Assembly (NCBI RefSeq): GCF_001517585.1
Contig: NZ_FBYC01000004.1
Coordinates: 310,001 to 374,000 of the forward strand
Origin: Roseibaca calidilacus
Lineage (GTDB): Bacteria > Pseudomonadota > Alphaproteobacteria > Rhodobacterales > Rhodobacteraceae
Length of the DNA stretch: 64,000 nt
Reading direction: 5' to 3'
In this document: one piece after another, positions 35,911-45,572 of the stretch
Position numbering within the stretch: the first letter of the stretch is position 1
How the letters are laid out: each line of letters opens with the position of its first letter
Position numbers and translations under genes: made by a program
Notes under the pieces: model-generated
Database searches by the model: none
What the model was told of the DNA's origin: nothing
What the model saw: the letters and a program-made list of their open reading frames with translations, nothing else

Positions 35911-37113
35911 TCACCCCACCACCCCCTCCAACCGCGCATACCCCCGAAACCGTATCCGCCCGCCCGCAATCCGTGCGTCCTCCAGCCGGTAGCTGGGGAA
36001 GCGTTGCAAAAACCGGCTGACGGCCACTTTCCCTTCCAGCCGCGCCAGTGTCAGCCCCACGCAGACATGCGGGCCGCCGGCAAAAGCCAGATGCCGGTTC
36101 GGTTTGCGGGCAATGTCGAAGCGGTCGGGCGCGTCGAACACCGCAGGGTCGCGGTTCGCCGCCCCGATGCACAGGTGCAGCACCGTCCCCGCCGCGACCC
36201 CGACGCCGCCGATCTCGACATCCTCGACCGCCTGCCTGTTGCCGAATTGGTTGGGCGACAGATACCGCAGGCTTTCCTCTATCGCGGGGCCGATCAGGTC
36301 GGGGTCGTCCAGCAGCCGCGCGCGCTGGTCGGGGAAATCTTCCAACAAGGCCAAAGTGTTGCCGATCAGGTTGGTCGTCGTCTCATGCCCCGCGTTCAGG
36401 ATGAAAATGCAATTCTGCAACAGCTCTGTTTCCGACAGCGTCTCGCCCTCGCGCGTGCCGTGGATCAACCGGGTCAGCACATCCACTTCCGGGTCGCCGG
36501 GGGCTGCGCGCCGCCGCGCGACCAGCCCTTGCAGATAGGCGGTGAATTCCGCCACCGCCCGGTTGCCGCGCGCCAGCACCTCTGGCCCCGGCGCGGGTTC
36601 CAGCGCGCCCAAGATCGCCAGCGACCAGTCGCGCAAAGGGCCGCGCTCTGACAGCGGCACATCCAGCAGGTTGCCGATAATCTCGACCGGGATGGCGGCG
36701 GCGAAATCTTCGATCAGGTCCACCCGATGCTCCATCCGGTCCAGCAAGCGGTCCACGGTTGCCACCAGCCCCGGCTCCATCCGCGCAATCGCGCGCGGCG
36801 TCAGCGCAGAGGCCATGATCCGGCGCACCCGCGTGTGCAAAGGCGGGTCGTTGAACACCAGCGAATTGGTGTGATGGGTATAGAGCGGGGCATCCCGCCC
36901 AAAGATCGGCGCGAACATGGCGCGCTTGTCAGAGGAAAACCGCACCGTGTCGCGATACACGCGGTCCAGATCGGCATGGCGCGACAGCAGCACCGACCCG
37001 TCGCGCAGCCGCAACACGGGTGCGCCCCGCAACAAGGCCGCATAGGTCGGGAACGGATTGTCCAGAAAGCCCGGCGGCGGATTGGCCAAATCGAATGCGG
37101 CGATGTCCTGCAT
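35911..37113 (-). CDS. Cytochrome P450
   Basis: 400 residues from ATG 37113, preceded by a strong GGGAGGAG ribosome site. The I-helix is AGHETT (241-246), ExxR is EESLR (Glu280, Arg283) and the haem loop FAGGPHVC ends in ligand Cys351. It is a soluble class I-type bacterial P450 needing ferredoxin and reductase; neither is nearby. The substrate is unknown. Divergent from lptF across 132 nt. Confidence 0.94.
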   Translation of the reverse strand: MQDIAAFDLANPPPGFLDNPFPTYAALLRGAPVLRLRDGSVLLSRHADLDRVYRDTVRFSSDKRAMFAPIFGRDAPLYTHHTNSLVFNDPPLHTRVRRIMASALTPRAIARMEPGLVATVDRLLDRMEHRVDLIEDFAAAIPVEIIGNLLDVPLSERGPLRDWSLAILGALEPAPGPEVLARGNRAVAEFTAYLQGLVARRRAAPGDPEVDVLTRLIHGTREGETLSETELLQNCIFILNAGHETTTNLIGNTLALLEDFPDQRARLLDDPDLIGPAIEESLRYLSPNQFGNRQAVEDVEIGGVGVAAGTVLHLCIGAANRDPAVFDAPDRFDIARKPNRHLAFAGGPHVCVGLTLARLEGKVAVSRFLQRFPSYRLEDARIAGGRIRFRGYARLEGVVG

Positions 37114-37245
37114 GAATACTCCTCCCTTTCCGGCAGACTGCGCAAGTTTCGCCCGTGTCACAAGCCCCGGCCCGCGTGTTCGCCGTGGCATTCATGCGCC
37201 CGGCAGGTTAAGGTCTGCCAAGTGAATTTGAAGGACCGACCCCGC

Positions 37246-38346
37246 GTGAGCCGCATTGACCGATATCTGCTGGCACAGCTTCTGTCTGTCTTCGCGTTTT
37301 TCACGCTGGTTCTGGTGGCGGTCTATTGGGTGAACCGCGCGGCCCGCCTGTTCGACGCGGTGGTGGGGGACGGGCAAAGTTTCTGGGTGTTTCTGGAACT
37401 TTCGGCGCTGACCTTGCCCAATGTGTTCCGCGTGGTGTTGCCGCTATCGGCCTTTGCGGCTGCGGTCTATGTGGCGATCCGCATGACCCGCGACAATGAA
37501 ATGGTGGTGCTGCAAGGCACCGGCATTTCCTTTACGCGGCTGTTGCGCCCGGTTGCCGTGTTCGGGCTGATCGTGGCCCTTATGCTGGGTGCGCTGATGC
37601 ATGTGCTCAGCCCCATGTCGCGCGCGCAGTTGGCCGAACGGCAGGTGGCCATCGCGGGCAATATCAGCGCGCGGCTGCTCCGCGCGGGAGAGTTCCTGCA
37701 ACCCGCCGATGGCATCGTGGTGTTCATCCGAGAGATCTCCGAGGATGGCACGCTGAACGATGTTTTCCTGTCGGATTCGCGCGCGGCCGAGCGCCGGGTG
37801 GACTATAACGCCAAACAGGCCCTGCTTGTCACCGTTACCGGCAGTGCCGTGCTGGTCATGCTGGATGGCGTGGCGCTTGCCTATGAAGGGTCCAACGGGC
37901 GGCTGACAACGCTGGGTTTTGATGAATTGACCTATGACATCGGCGCGCTGATCGCCCCCGGCGGGCGGCGGGTTGATGTGGTGGAATTGCCCACGGCAAC
38001 GCTTTTGGGGGTCAATGCCGCCGCGCGCGCGGCGCTGGGCGTTACGCTGGCAGAGGTGCGGTTTGAATTGGCCTCGCGCGTGGCGCAGCCGCTCTTGGCG
38101 GTCATCACGGCCTTGGTCGGGTTCACGGCGCTGTTTCTGGGGCAATTCAGCCGCCTTGGCGCGTGGCGGCAGGTTTTGGCGGCAATTATGGTTTTGATCG
38201 TCATTCAGCTTTTGGCCAATGCCACCGCCGGGGTCGCGTTGCGCCGGGCAGAGCTTGCGGCATTGGCCTTTACGCCGGTGGTGGCCGGTTTGGCGGTGGT
38301 CGGCGCCATGCTCTGGAGCGCGACGCGGCGAAAGGGGCGACTATGA
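37246..38346 (+). CDS. lptF: LPS export permease LptF
   Basis: 366 residues from GTG 37246, with AAGGA at 37231-37235; GTG 37222 is an alternative. It has the LptF/YjgP layout: helices near both ends and a periplasmic beta-jellyroll (LSPMSRAQLAERQVAIAGNI; FIREISEDGTLNDVF). With LptG and LptB it extracts lipopolysaccharide from the inner membrane. Overlaps lptG by 4 nt. Confidence 0.94.
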   Translation: MSRIDRYLLAQLLSVFAFFTLVLVAVYWVNRAARLFDAVVGDGQSFWVFLELSALTLPNVFRVVLPLSAFAAAVYVAIRMTRDNEMVVLQGTGISFTRLLRPVAVFGLIVALMLGALMHVLSPMSRAQLAERQVAIAGNISARLLRAGEFLQPADGIVVFIREISEDGTLNDVFLSDSRAAERRVDYNAKQALLVTVTGSAVLVMLDGVALAYEGSNGRLTTLGFDELTYDIGALIAPGGRRVDVVELPTATLLGVNAAARAALGVTLAEVRFELASRVAQPLLAVITALVGFTALFLGQFSRLGAWRQVLAAIMVLIVIQLLANATAGVALRRAELAALAFTPVVAGLAVVGAMLWSATRRKGRL

Positions 38347-39437
38347 TCCTTGCGCGGTATTTCCTGCGTCGTCTGCTGGGCACGGCGGCCATGGTCTCTG
38401 GGGTGTTTCTGGGCATGATCCTGCTGCTGGACATGGTCGAGCAATTGCGCCGCCTGTCAGGACAGGATGCAGGCTTCGGGGCTGTCTTGCGCCTGTCGCT
38501 GTTGAACACGCCAGAGGCGTTTTATGAAATCGCGCCCTTGGTCATGATGCTGGCCGCGCTGTGGCTGGGGCTGGGTTGGTCGCGCAGTTCGGAATTCGTG
38601 GTCATCCGTGCGGCGGGCCGGTCTGTCCCGCGTCTGCTGCTTGTGCCGGGGCTGGTGCTGCTGCTGGCGGCGTCGGGCTTTGTCGCGCTGATGAACCCGC
38701 TGGTGGCCAGTTCCGTGCGGGAATACCAGCGCAGCTTGGCCGCGCTTCAGGGCGGCAGTGGCGCTGTGGTGGCCTTGGCAGGCGATGAGCTGTGGCTGCG
38801 GCAGGCCGACCGGCTGGGTCAGACCGTGATCCACGCGCGCCGCGCCGAAGACACCGGAACCGTTCTGTTCGATGCCAGCTTTTTCGTGTTTCACGCCGAG
38901 CGCGGCTTGTCGGTGCGGCTGCAAGCCGACCGGGCCGATCTGCGCCCCGGATCGTGGCGGCTATCTGGTGTGAAGCGTTGGCGCTTGTCCGACCTGAATC
39001 CCGAAGCACAAGCGACCACCTTGTCCAGCCTTGCCATTGCAACTGACCTTACGCCCGAGAAAATCCGCGACAGCTTTGCGCAGGCGCGCACCGTTCCGCT
39101 GTTCCAGCTTCCCGGTTTCATCGCCACGTTAGAGCGCGCGGGGTTTTCAGCGCTCGAACACCGGATGCGGTTGCATATGGAACTGGCGCTTCCAGTGTTG
39201 CTGACGGGCATGATGTTGTTGGCCTTGGCGCTCAGCATACATCATGCGCGCGCGGGCGGGGTCGGAATTCGGGCGCTTGTCACGATTCTCTCTGGATTTA
39301 CACTGTTCTTTTTGCGTAACTTCGCACAGGTCTTGGGGGAGACCGGGCAGATTCCCGTGTTGCTCGCGGCATGGGGATTGCCAGTTGCCACGATGCTGCT
39401 TGCCATGGGTGTGATGCTGAATCAGGAAGAATATTGA
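38343..39437 (+). CDS. lptG: LPS export permease LptG
   Basis: 364 residues beginning MILARYFLRRLLGTAAMVSG. Family motifs include FYEIAPLVMMLAALWLGLGW and SRSSEFVVIRAAG in the cytoplasmic coupling region, and paired helices at the C-terminus (FFLRNFAQVLGETGQIPVLL). It is the partner of LptF in the LptB2FG ABC transporter. Its stop overlaps the lptD start as TGATG. Confidence 0.95.
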   Translation: MILARYFLRRLLGTAAMVSGVFLGMILLLDMVEQLRRLSGQDAGFGAVLRLSLLNTPEAFYEIAPLVMMLAALWLGLGWSRSSEFVVIRAAGRSVPRLLLVPGLVLLLAASGFVALMNPLVASSVREYQRSLAALQGGSGAVVALAGDELWLRQADRLGQTVIHARRAEDTGTVLFDASFFVFHAERGLSVRLQADRADLRPGSWRLSGVKRWRLSDLNPEAQATTLSSLAIATDLTPEKIRDSFAQARTVPLFQLPGFIATLERAGFSALEHRMRLHMELALPVLLTGMMLLALALSIHHARAGGVGIRALVTILSGFTLFFLRNFAQVLGETGQIPVLLAAWGLPVATMLLAMGVMLNQEEY

Positions 39438-41623
39438 TGGGCGCTTGGTCGCTCCTGCCTCGGTGCGGCGGCCTTGGTCGCGTGCTGGCCTGTGTGCTGG
39501 GGCTTGGGGTGACTGGTCCGGCTGTGCTTATGCCGGCGGCTGCGCAAGAACAGGACGGGTTTGCAACGCTACTGGCGGACCGCTTGTTTCTTGCTGGTCC
39601 AAACCGCCTGATTGCAGAGGGCAATGTCGAAGCCGTCCTAGATCAGACGCGATTGACCGCCGAACGGGTTGTCTATGATCGCGCGACCGGGGCCATGCAG
39701 ATCACTGGTCCCTTGGTGCTGACCGAAGGCACCAGCACCGTCTTGCTGGCCGATAGCGCAGACCTGCGCGAAGGCTTGCGGCTGGGGCTTATCCGTTCCG
39801 CGCGGGTCGTGATGGAGCAGCAACTTCAGATCGCGGCGCATTCGGTCGAACGGCGTTCCGAGCGGTTCACAGAGATGAACAATGTCATCGCCTCTGCCTG
39901 CGAAATCTGCCCCGACACCGAAACGCCCTTGTGGGAAGTGCGGGCCAATCGCGTGGTGCATGATGCCGAAGAACGCCAGCTATATTTCGAAGGCGCGCGG
40001 TTTAGCATGTTCGGCCTGCCCGTGGCCTACATCCCGCGCCTGCGCGTGCCCGATCCCAGCCTAGAGCGGACGACCGGCTTTCTTAGCCCTAGTTTTTCGT
40101 TGGATACGGATCACGGGTTCGGCTTGCGCGCGCCGTATTTCATTGCCCTATCCAGCGACAAGGATCTGACGCTGACGCCGTTTTTGGGCACCAAGGGAAC
40201 CTACGCTTTGGAAGCGCGCTACCGGCAGGCATTTTCCAACGGCTTGCTAGAGCTTGGCGGACTGGTCGCGCGCGATTCCATCCGCCGCGGCGAATTTCGC
40301 GGAATGGTCTATGCCGAGGGCGATTTCGCAATGCCGCGCGGCTATGAGTTGAGCTTCAACATTATCCATCCGTCAGATGACAACCTGCTGGAAGATTACG
40401 ACCAAGGAGAGCCGCGGCTGACCAGCGACATTACGCTGGAACGGGTGCGCCGCGACGAACGTATCCGGGTGCAAGCTCTGCAATTCCGGTCGCTGCGCAT
40501 TAACGATGTGAACGACACGCTACCCAATAGCGTGGGGCAGGGCCTGTATGACCGGCGCTTCGATATGCCGGTTCTGGGCGGTGTGGGCCGCATCCGGCTG
40601 GAAGGCGAGGGCTATGCGCGCCGCGCGCCCATTTCAACCGGCCCAATCGCCGACCGTGATCCCAAACGCGTTGCCCGATTCTCTGCCGATCTGGGCTGGC
40701 GGCGCGATACCGTGCTGCCCGGCGGCGTTTTGGGGGCCGTGGGGGTCAATCTGGGCCTTGACCATTTCCGCATTGCTCCGGCTGCAAGCGGCTTTGCCCC
40801 CACCACCACACGCCTGCGCCCATCGGTCATGGCCGAATTGCGCTGGCCCTTGGTGCGGACAACGAACGGCGGGGCCAGCCATGTGATCGAACCGGTCGCG
40901 CAAGTGATCTGGAGCAATGATCGGCTCTATGGCCTGCCCAACGCCACCAGCCGAATGCCCGAACTAGACGAGGGCAACCTGTTCAGCTTCGACCGTTTCG
41001 CGGGCGGCGACGCGCGCGAAGCCGGGCTGCGCGCCAATCTGGGCCTAAGCTGGACACGCTATGACCCCGATGGCTGGTCCAGCACCATCACCTTGGGGCG
41101 GATTATCCGCGAGCGCGACCTGAACCAGTTTTCCACGGATTCGCCGCTTGCAGGGCGCAACTCGGACTGGCTGCTGGCGGCCAGTGTCGACACGGCGGCC
41201 GGGCTGACCCTGTCCAGCCGGTCGCTGTTTTCGAGTGATTTCGACCTGACGCGCAGCGCGATCGAGTTGGATTGGACGACGGATGATTTCAGCATCTCGA
41301 CCAGCTATATGCGCATTCAGGCGGACCCGTTTGAAAACCGCGCCGAAACGGCATCGGAATGGAGCTTTGACGGTGCCCGCGCCTTGGACGAGAATTGGAC
41401 CGCGCGCGTTGGTTGGCGCTATGATGTCGCGCAAAAACGTGCGGCGCGCACCGTTGTCGGGCTGGATTATGAAAATGAGTGCCTGCGCATGGCCATGCAG
41501 GTCGAGCGCGAGTATTCAGCCACCACCAATGCGAATTCAACGCGTCTTGGTCTGTCGGTCGATATTCTGGGGATCGGCGGAAACCCGTCGCGCGCCAGAA
41601 AAAGTTGCTCTGATGGCTCTTAG
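39437..41623 (+). CDS. lptD: LPS-assembly protein LptD
   Basis: 728 residues from ATG 39437. A signal region and an OstA-like N-terminal domain (RLIAEGNVEAVLDQTRLTAE) precede a large beta-barrel. A conserved Cys pair (ASACEICPDTETPLWEV) and NECLRMAMQ-like C-terminal Cys (ENECLRMAMQ) may form the disulfides known in LptD. It inserts LPS into the outer leaflet of the outer membrane with LptE. Follows lptFG in one operon, the normal alphaproteobacterial arrangement. Confidence 0.95.
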   Translation: MGAWSLLPRCGGLGRVLACVLGLGVTGPAVLMPAAAQEQDGFATLLADRLFLAGPNRLIAEGNVEAVLDQTRLTAERVVYDRATGAMQITGPLVLTEGTSTVLLADSADLREGLRLGLIRSARVVMEQQLQIAAHSVERRSERFTEMNNVIASACEICPDTETPLWEVRANRVVHDAEERQLYFEGARFSMFGLPVAYIPRLRVPDPSLERTTGFLSPSFSLDTDHGFGLRAPYFIALSSDKDLTLTPFLGTKGTYALEARYRQAFSNGLLELGGLVARDSIRRGEFRGMVYAEGDFAMPRGYELSFNIIHPSDDNLLEDYDQGEPRLTSDITLERVRRDERIRVQALQFRSLRINDVNDTLPNSVGQGLYDRRFDMPVLGGVGRIRLEGEGYARRAPISTGPIADRDPKRVARFSADLGWRRDTVLPGGVLGAVGVNLGLDHFRIAPAASGFAPTTTRLRPSVMAELRWPLVRTTNGGASHVIEPVAQVIWSNDRLYGLPNATSRMPELDEGNLFSFDRFAGGDAREAGLRANLGLSWTRYDPDGWSSTITLGRIIRERDLNQFSTDSPLAGRNSDWLLAASVDTAAGLTLSSRSLFSSDFDLTRSAIELDWTTDDFSISTSYMRIQADPFENRAETASEWSFDGARALDENWTARVGWRYDVAQKRAARTVVGLDYENECLRMAMQVEREYSATTNANSTRLGLSVDILGIGGNPSRARKSCSDGS

Positions 41624-41736
41624 AAGCGGGCTTGCAGGGCATGACATCACGCATAGGGTGGTGTATGCCCTAGCAAAGCGGTTGCGCCGGTGCAGTTTGA
41701 CCCGGCGCGCCTTGCAGCAAAACGGATCAAATTCAG

Positions 41737-42972
41737 ATGCCTGACACATTGTCTTTTCGCGCCAGCCTGATCGGCCTTGCCCTTGTCGTGCTGGCTGTGT
41801 TCCAGATTGCAGCGGGCCCCGCATTGGCCCAAAGCCCGTTTTCGGCGGTGCGCAAGGTCGGGGATCGGGTTATCACCGAATATGACGTGTCACAGCGCAT
41901 CGCATTCCTTGAATTGCTGAATGCCAGCGCCACCGATATCCGTGCAGAGGCGATTTCGCGCCTGACCGCAGAGGCCGTGCAGCGTAACCACGCGCGCCGC
42001 ATGGGCGTGCGGGTGACACCCGATGAATTGGTCGAAGGCATGGCCGAATTTGCCGGCCGTGCCGATTTGGAAACCGAAGCCTTCATCGCAGAGCTTGCAG
42101 ACGGCGGTGTGGACCGCGAGTCGTTCGAGGCCTTTGTCGAGGTGGGGCTGTTGTGGCGCAAGATCGTGGGGCCAGAGCTTGGCCCAACCACTAACGTGAC
42201 CGCCACAGAGATTGCCCGCGCGCGCGATGTCGCCGCAATTCGGGGCACGAAGCGGGTTTTGATTTCCGAGATATTTCTGCCCGCAGACCCGCAATACGCA
42301 GATCCGGTCGCGCAAATCGTGGGGCTGATCGAGAATGCGCGCAGCATTGAAGAGTTTTCGCAAATTGCGCGGGAATATTCGCTGGCAGGCAGCCGAGAGC
42401 GCGGGGGGCGGCTGGATTGGGTGGCGCTGGAGCAGTTGCCCGGACAGATCGGCGGCCCGATTGGTGCCGCAGAGCCGGGCCAGATTGTTGGCCCGATCGA
42501 ATTGAGCGGTGCGATTGCTTTCTTCCAGTTGCGCGCAGTCGATAGCACGCGCGACATTCCGGCGGAGCGGGTGAAGCTGACCTACAAGCGCCTGCTTCTG
42601 CCCGGTGGCCGCAGCCCGGAAACGCTGGCGACCTATGCCGATATCCGTGACCGCGTGCAGCATTGCGACGGTCTGGACCCTTATGCCGCGGGCCTGCCAG
42701 ATGGGTCCATCACCGACCACGAGGCGCTGATGCAGTCCATCCCGCAAAGCGACGCGGTGGAACTGGCGCGGCTGGACCGGTTTGAGACATCGGCGAACAC
42801 GGTCGAAGGCGACAATCTGGTCGTTCTGATGCTTTGCCGCCGCGAGCTGGAACAAGACCCACGCCCAAGAGATAGCCAGATCGAGAACAGCCTGTTCAAC
42901 GACCGGCTGAGCGCGCGCTCTGACATAATGCTGGATGAATTGATCGCCGACACGGTTATTGTCGATTACTGA
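41737..42972 (+). CDS. surA: SurA-like periplasmic chaperone / peptidyl-prolyl isomerase
   Basis: 411 residues with a signal peptide (about residues 1-31). A SurA N-terminal domain (VGDRVITEYDVSQRIAFLEL) is followed by a parvulin domain (ISEIFLPADPQY; FSQIAREYSLAGSRERGGRLDWV). SurA escorts outer-membrane proteins such as LptD. It lies 113 nt after lptD. In many relatives pdxA and rsmA follow; here the convergent ftsY does. Confidence 0.92.
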   Translation: MPDTLSFRASLIGLALVVLAVFQIAAGPALAQSPFSAVRKVGDRVITEYDVSQRIAFLELLNASATDIRAEAISRLTAEAVQRNHARRMGVRVTPDELVEGMAEFAGRADLETEAFIAELADGGVDRESFEAFVEVGLLWRKIVGPELGPTTNVTATEIARARDVAAIRGTKRVLISEIFLPADPQYADPVAQIVGLIENARSIEEFSQIAREYSLAGSRERGGRLDWVALEQLPGQIGGPIGAAEPGQIVGPIELSGAIAFFQLRAVDSTRDIPAERVKLTYKRLLLPGGRSPETLATYADIRDRVQHCDGLDPYAAGLPDGSITDHEALMQSIPQSDAVELARLDRFETSANTVEGDNLVVLMLCRRELEQDPRPRDSQIENSLFNDRLSARSDIMLDELIADTVIVDY

Positions 42973-43003
42973 TCCAGCCTTGGCGCAAGGCAAGCGGTAG
43001 GGG

Positions 43004-44005
43004 TTAGTCGGCGTCCGCGCCGGTTAACTCGCCGCCGACAAGGGCTTGCGCGAATTCTTCCGGGTCGAAGGCTTGCAGATCGTCAATCTGCTCTCCCACC
43101 CCGATGGCGTGAATGGGCAGCCCAAAGCGGTCGGCCAAGGCCACCAGCACACCACCGCGCGCCGTGCCGTCCAGCTTGGTCATGACCAGCCCAGACACAT
43201 CGGCCAATTTGCGGAAAATCTCGACCTGGTTCAGCGCGTTCTGGCCTGTTGTCGCGTCCAGCACCAGCAGCGTGTTATGCGGCGCGTCCGGGTCCAGCTT
43301 GCGCAGCACGCGCAGTATTTTCGCCAACTCTTCCATCAGGTCGGTGCGGTTTTGCAGCCGCCCGGCGGTGTCGATCATCAGCAAATCCACGCCCTCGGCC
43401 CGCGCGCGGACAAGCGCGTCATGCGCCAAGCTGGCCGGGTCGGACCCTTCGGGCGCGGTCATCACCGGCACGCCGGCGCGCTGCCCCCAGACTTGCAACT
43501 GCTCGACGGCGGCGGCGCGAAACGTGTCGCCCGCCGCGATCATTACCGATTTGCCCGCCGCGCGGAACTGGCTGGCCAGCTTGCCGATGGTCGTGGTCTT
43601 GCCCGCACCGTTCACGCCCACCACCAGCACCACCTGCGGGCGCGCGGGGTAAAGCGGCAGGGGCTTGGCCACGGGGTCCATGATGCGGGCGATTTCGGCG
43701 GCCAACGCGGATTTTATCTCTGGCACTGACAGTTTGCGCCCGAACCGCCCCTCGGCAAGGTTCGCAGTTACGCGGCCCGCCGTCTCTACGCCCATATCAG
43801 CGGCGATCAGCAGGTCTTCCAACTGCTCTAGCATGTCGTCATCCAGCACCCGGCGCGGGGCCGTGCCCATGACCCGGCCCAGAAGCCCCGGCTCGGGCTT
43901 GGGGGCGTCGTGCTCGGCGCCGTCTTCGACCAGCGCATCCAGCCCGTCCTTCAGCTTCGAGGAAGACTTGAACATACGATCTTTGAGTTTTTTGAAAAAC
44001 GACAT
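43004..44005 (-). CDS. ftsY: Signal recognition particle receptor FtsY
   Basis: 333 residues from ATG 44005 (MSFFKKLKDRMFKSS). The NG domain has P-loop GVNGAGKTTTIGKLA, DTFRAAAVEQLQVW, DTAGRLQNRTDLMEEL, TKLDGTARGG and GVGEQIDDL. A short acidic A-region precedes it. FtsY is the SRP receptor that targets nascent membrane proteins to SecYEG. The frame continues to 44080, but the lysine-rich start at 44005 matches the family. Confidence 0.96.
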   Translation of the reverse strand: MSFFKKLKDRMFKSSSKLKDGLDALVEDGAEHDAPKPEPGLLGRVMGTAPRRVLDDDMLEQLEDLLIAADMGVETAGRVTANLAEGRFGRKLSVPEIKSALAAEIARIMDPVAKPLPLYPARPQVVLVVGVNGAGKTTTIGKLASQFRAAGKSVMIAAGDTFRAAAVEQLQVWGQRAGVPVMTAPEGSDPASLAHDALVRARAEGVDLLMIDTAGRLQNRTDLMEELAKILRVLRKLDPDAPHNTLLVLDATTGQNALNQVEIFRKLADVSGLVMTKLDGTARGGVLVALADRFGLPIHAIGVGEQIDDLQAFDPEEFAQALVGGELTGADAD

Positions 44006-44144
44006 GCGATCCGCGCCCTGATTGTTCACAACAGGGCTACCGCATTGCGCATCAAAGGGGAAGATGCACGCGCCTTGCAACGCGCCGCATGGCGGTTTCG
44101 GGCGGCTGTGCTATCTTGCGGCAAAATCAATCCGGTCACGTTGC

Positions 44145-45179
44145 ATGAAACACCCTGTCTTGCCCTTCGCCCTTGCCAGCTTGCCGCCTGTGCTGTTCCT
44201 GACAATCGGCACCTTTAACGGCGGGCTGTGGCTGTGGGCCGCCGCGCTATACACGTCGTTCTTTGCCTTCGGGCTGGATGAAGCCCTTGCCATGGCCAGC
44301 CGCGACGGCGCGCCCGGAAGCACCGAACGCGCGGCAAACCGGCTGTCGGTCGTGTTGGCGCTGGCACATCTGGCGCTTATCCCCTTGGGCGTGGCGACGG
44401 TATCGGGCGCGACGGGCTTGGGCATGCTGGAACAGGTTCTGGCCTTTTTCGGCTTTGGCTTGTTCTTTGGCCAAGTCAGCAATTCCAACGCGCATGAGCT
44501 GATCCACCGCAGCCAGAAAGCGCTCTTTGGCCTTGGCAAATGGGTCTATATCTCCATGCTTTATGGCCATCACACCACGGCGCACCGGTTGTTGCACCAT
44601 GCCCATGTGGCAACCCCGCTGGACCCGAATTTCCCGCCCAAGGGCCGCAGCTTTTACGCCTATTTCCCGCGCGGCTGGGTGCGCAGTTTCACGCGTGGCT
44701 ATGCGGTCGAGCGTGCGCGCGCGGCGCGCGCGGGGCGGATGAACCCCTATGTCGAATATGTGGGGGGCGCTTTGGCCTTTGTGCTGGTGCTTTGGCTGGC
44801 TTTTGGGGGCGCGGGCGTTCTGGCCTATCTGGGCCTGTGCTTTTACGCGCAATCGCAACTGGCGATGGTGGATTACCTGCAACATTACGGGCTGGCGCGG
44901 CGCAAGCGGCCCGATGGCAGCTATGAGCCGCAGACGATTCACCATAGCTGGAACAGCCCGCATTGGTTCTCGTCGCATATGATGGTCAATGCCTCGCGGC
45001 ATTCTGACCATCACGCCAATCCGGGGCGTGTCTACCCTGCGCTGCGCTTGCCCGAGGATATGCCGGTTTTGCCCTATTCGCTGCCCGCGATGGGGATCAT
45101 TGCACTGATCCCGCCCTTGTGGTTCAAACTGATGGACAAACGGGTCGACAAGGTTCTGGCCCGGATGGAGGCTGCATGA
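44145..45179 (+). CDS. AlkB-like membrane fatty-acid desaturase/alkane hydroxylase family protein
   Basis: 344 residues from ATG 44145 with about six hydrophobic helices. The three di-iron histidine boxes are present: HELIH (117-121), GHHTTAH...HH (142-152) and NASRHSDHH (282-290). VATPLDPN and the spacing resemble alkane 1-monooxygenase AlkB, which hydroxylates n-alkanes with rubredoxin. No rubredoxin or rubredoxin reductase gene is in the window, so the substrate is uncertain. Its stop overlaps the next start by 4 nt. Confidence 0.85.
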   Translation: MKHPVLPFALASLPPVLFLTIGTFNGGLWLWAAALYTSFFAFGLDEALAMASRDGAPGSTERAANRLSVVLALAHLALIPLGVATVSGATGLGMLEQVLAFFGFGLFFGQVSNSNAHELIHRSQKALFGLGKWVYISMLYGHHTTAHRLLHHAHVATPLDPNFPPKGRSFYAYFPRGWVRSFTRGYAVERARAARAGRMNPYVEYVGGALAFVLVLWLAFGGAGVLAYLGLCFYAQSQLAMVDYLQHYGLARRKRPDGSYEPQTIHHSWNSPHWFSSHMMVNASRHSDHHANPGRVYPALRLPEDMPVLPYSLPAMGIIALIPPLWFKLMDKRVDKVLARMEAA

Positions 45180-45568
45180 TCCGTATCCTGTTGGCGCTTT
45201 TGGTTTTGGCTTTGCCCGCGCAGGCGCAAACCCCGATGACTGCGGCCGAGTTTGAAGCCTATGTCACGGGGCGCACCCTGACCTTCGGCTTTGACGGGCA
45301 ATCCTACGGCGTAGAAGAATTTCGTGAAGGCCGCCGCACCACTTGGGCCTTCATGCAGGAAGAATGCCTTGAGGGAAGCTGGTTTCCGCGCGGTGAGCAG
45401 ATCTGCTTTGTTTATGACAATTATCCGTCCGAAGAGCATTGCTGGATCTTCTGGAAAGGTGAGGACGGGCTGAACGCGCGCTCCATGGGTGACGGCGACA
45501 CCGAGCTTTATGAAGTGCAGCAAAGCCCCCGTCCGCTGATCTGTCCGGGGCCCGAAGTCGGGGTGTGA
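45176..45568 (+). CDS. Small exported protein with four cysteines, unknown function
   Basis: 130 residues from ATG 45176. A signal peptide (MIRILLALLVLALPAQA) precedes a mature protein of about 113 residues with four Cys (in EECLEG, QICFVY, EHCWIF and LICPG), consistent with two disulfides in the periplasm. It contains FDGQSYGVEEFREGRRTTW. It overlaps the AlkB-like stop (ATGA), so the two are probably translated together. No family recognised with confidence. Confidence 0.8.
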   Translation: MIRILLALLVLALPAQAQTPMTAAEFEAYVTGRTLTFGFDGQSYGVEEFREGRRTTWAFMQEECLEGSWFPRGEQICFVYDNYPSEEHCWIFWKGEDGLNARSMGDGDTELYEVQQSPRPLICPGPEVGV

Positions 45569-45572
45569 CCGG

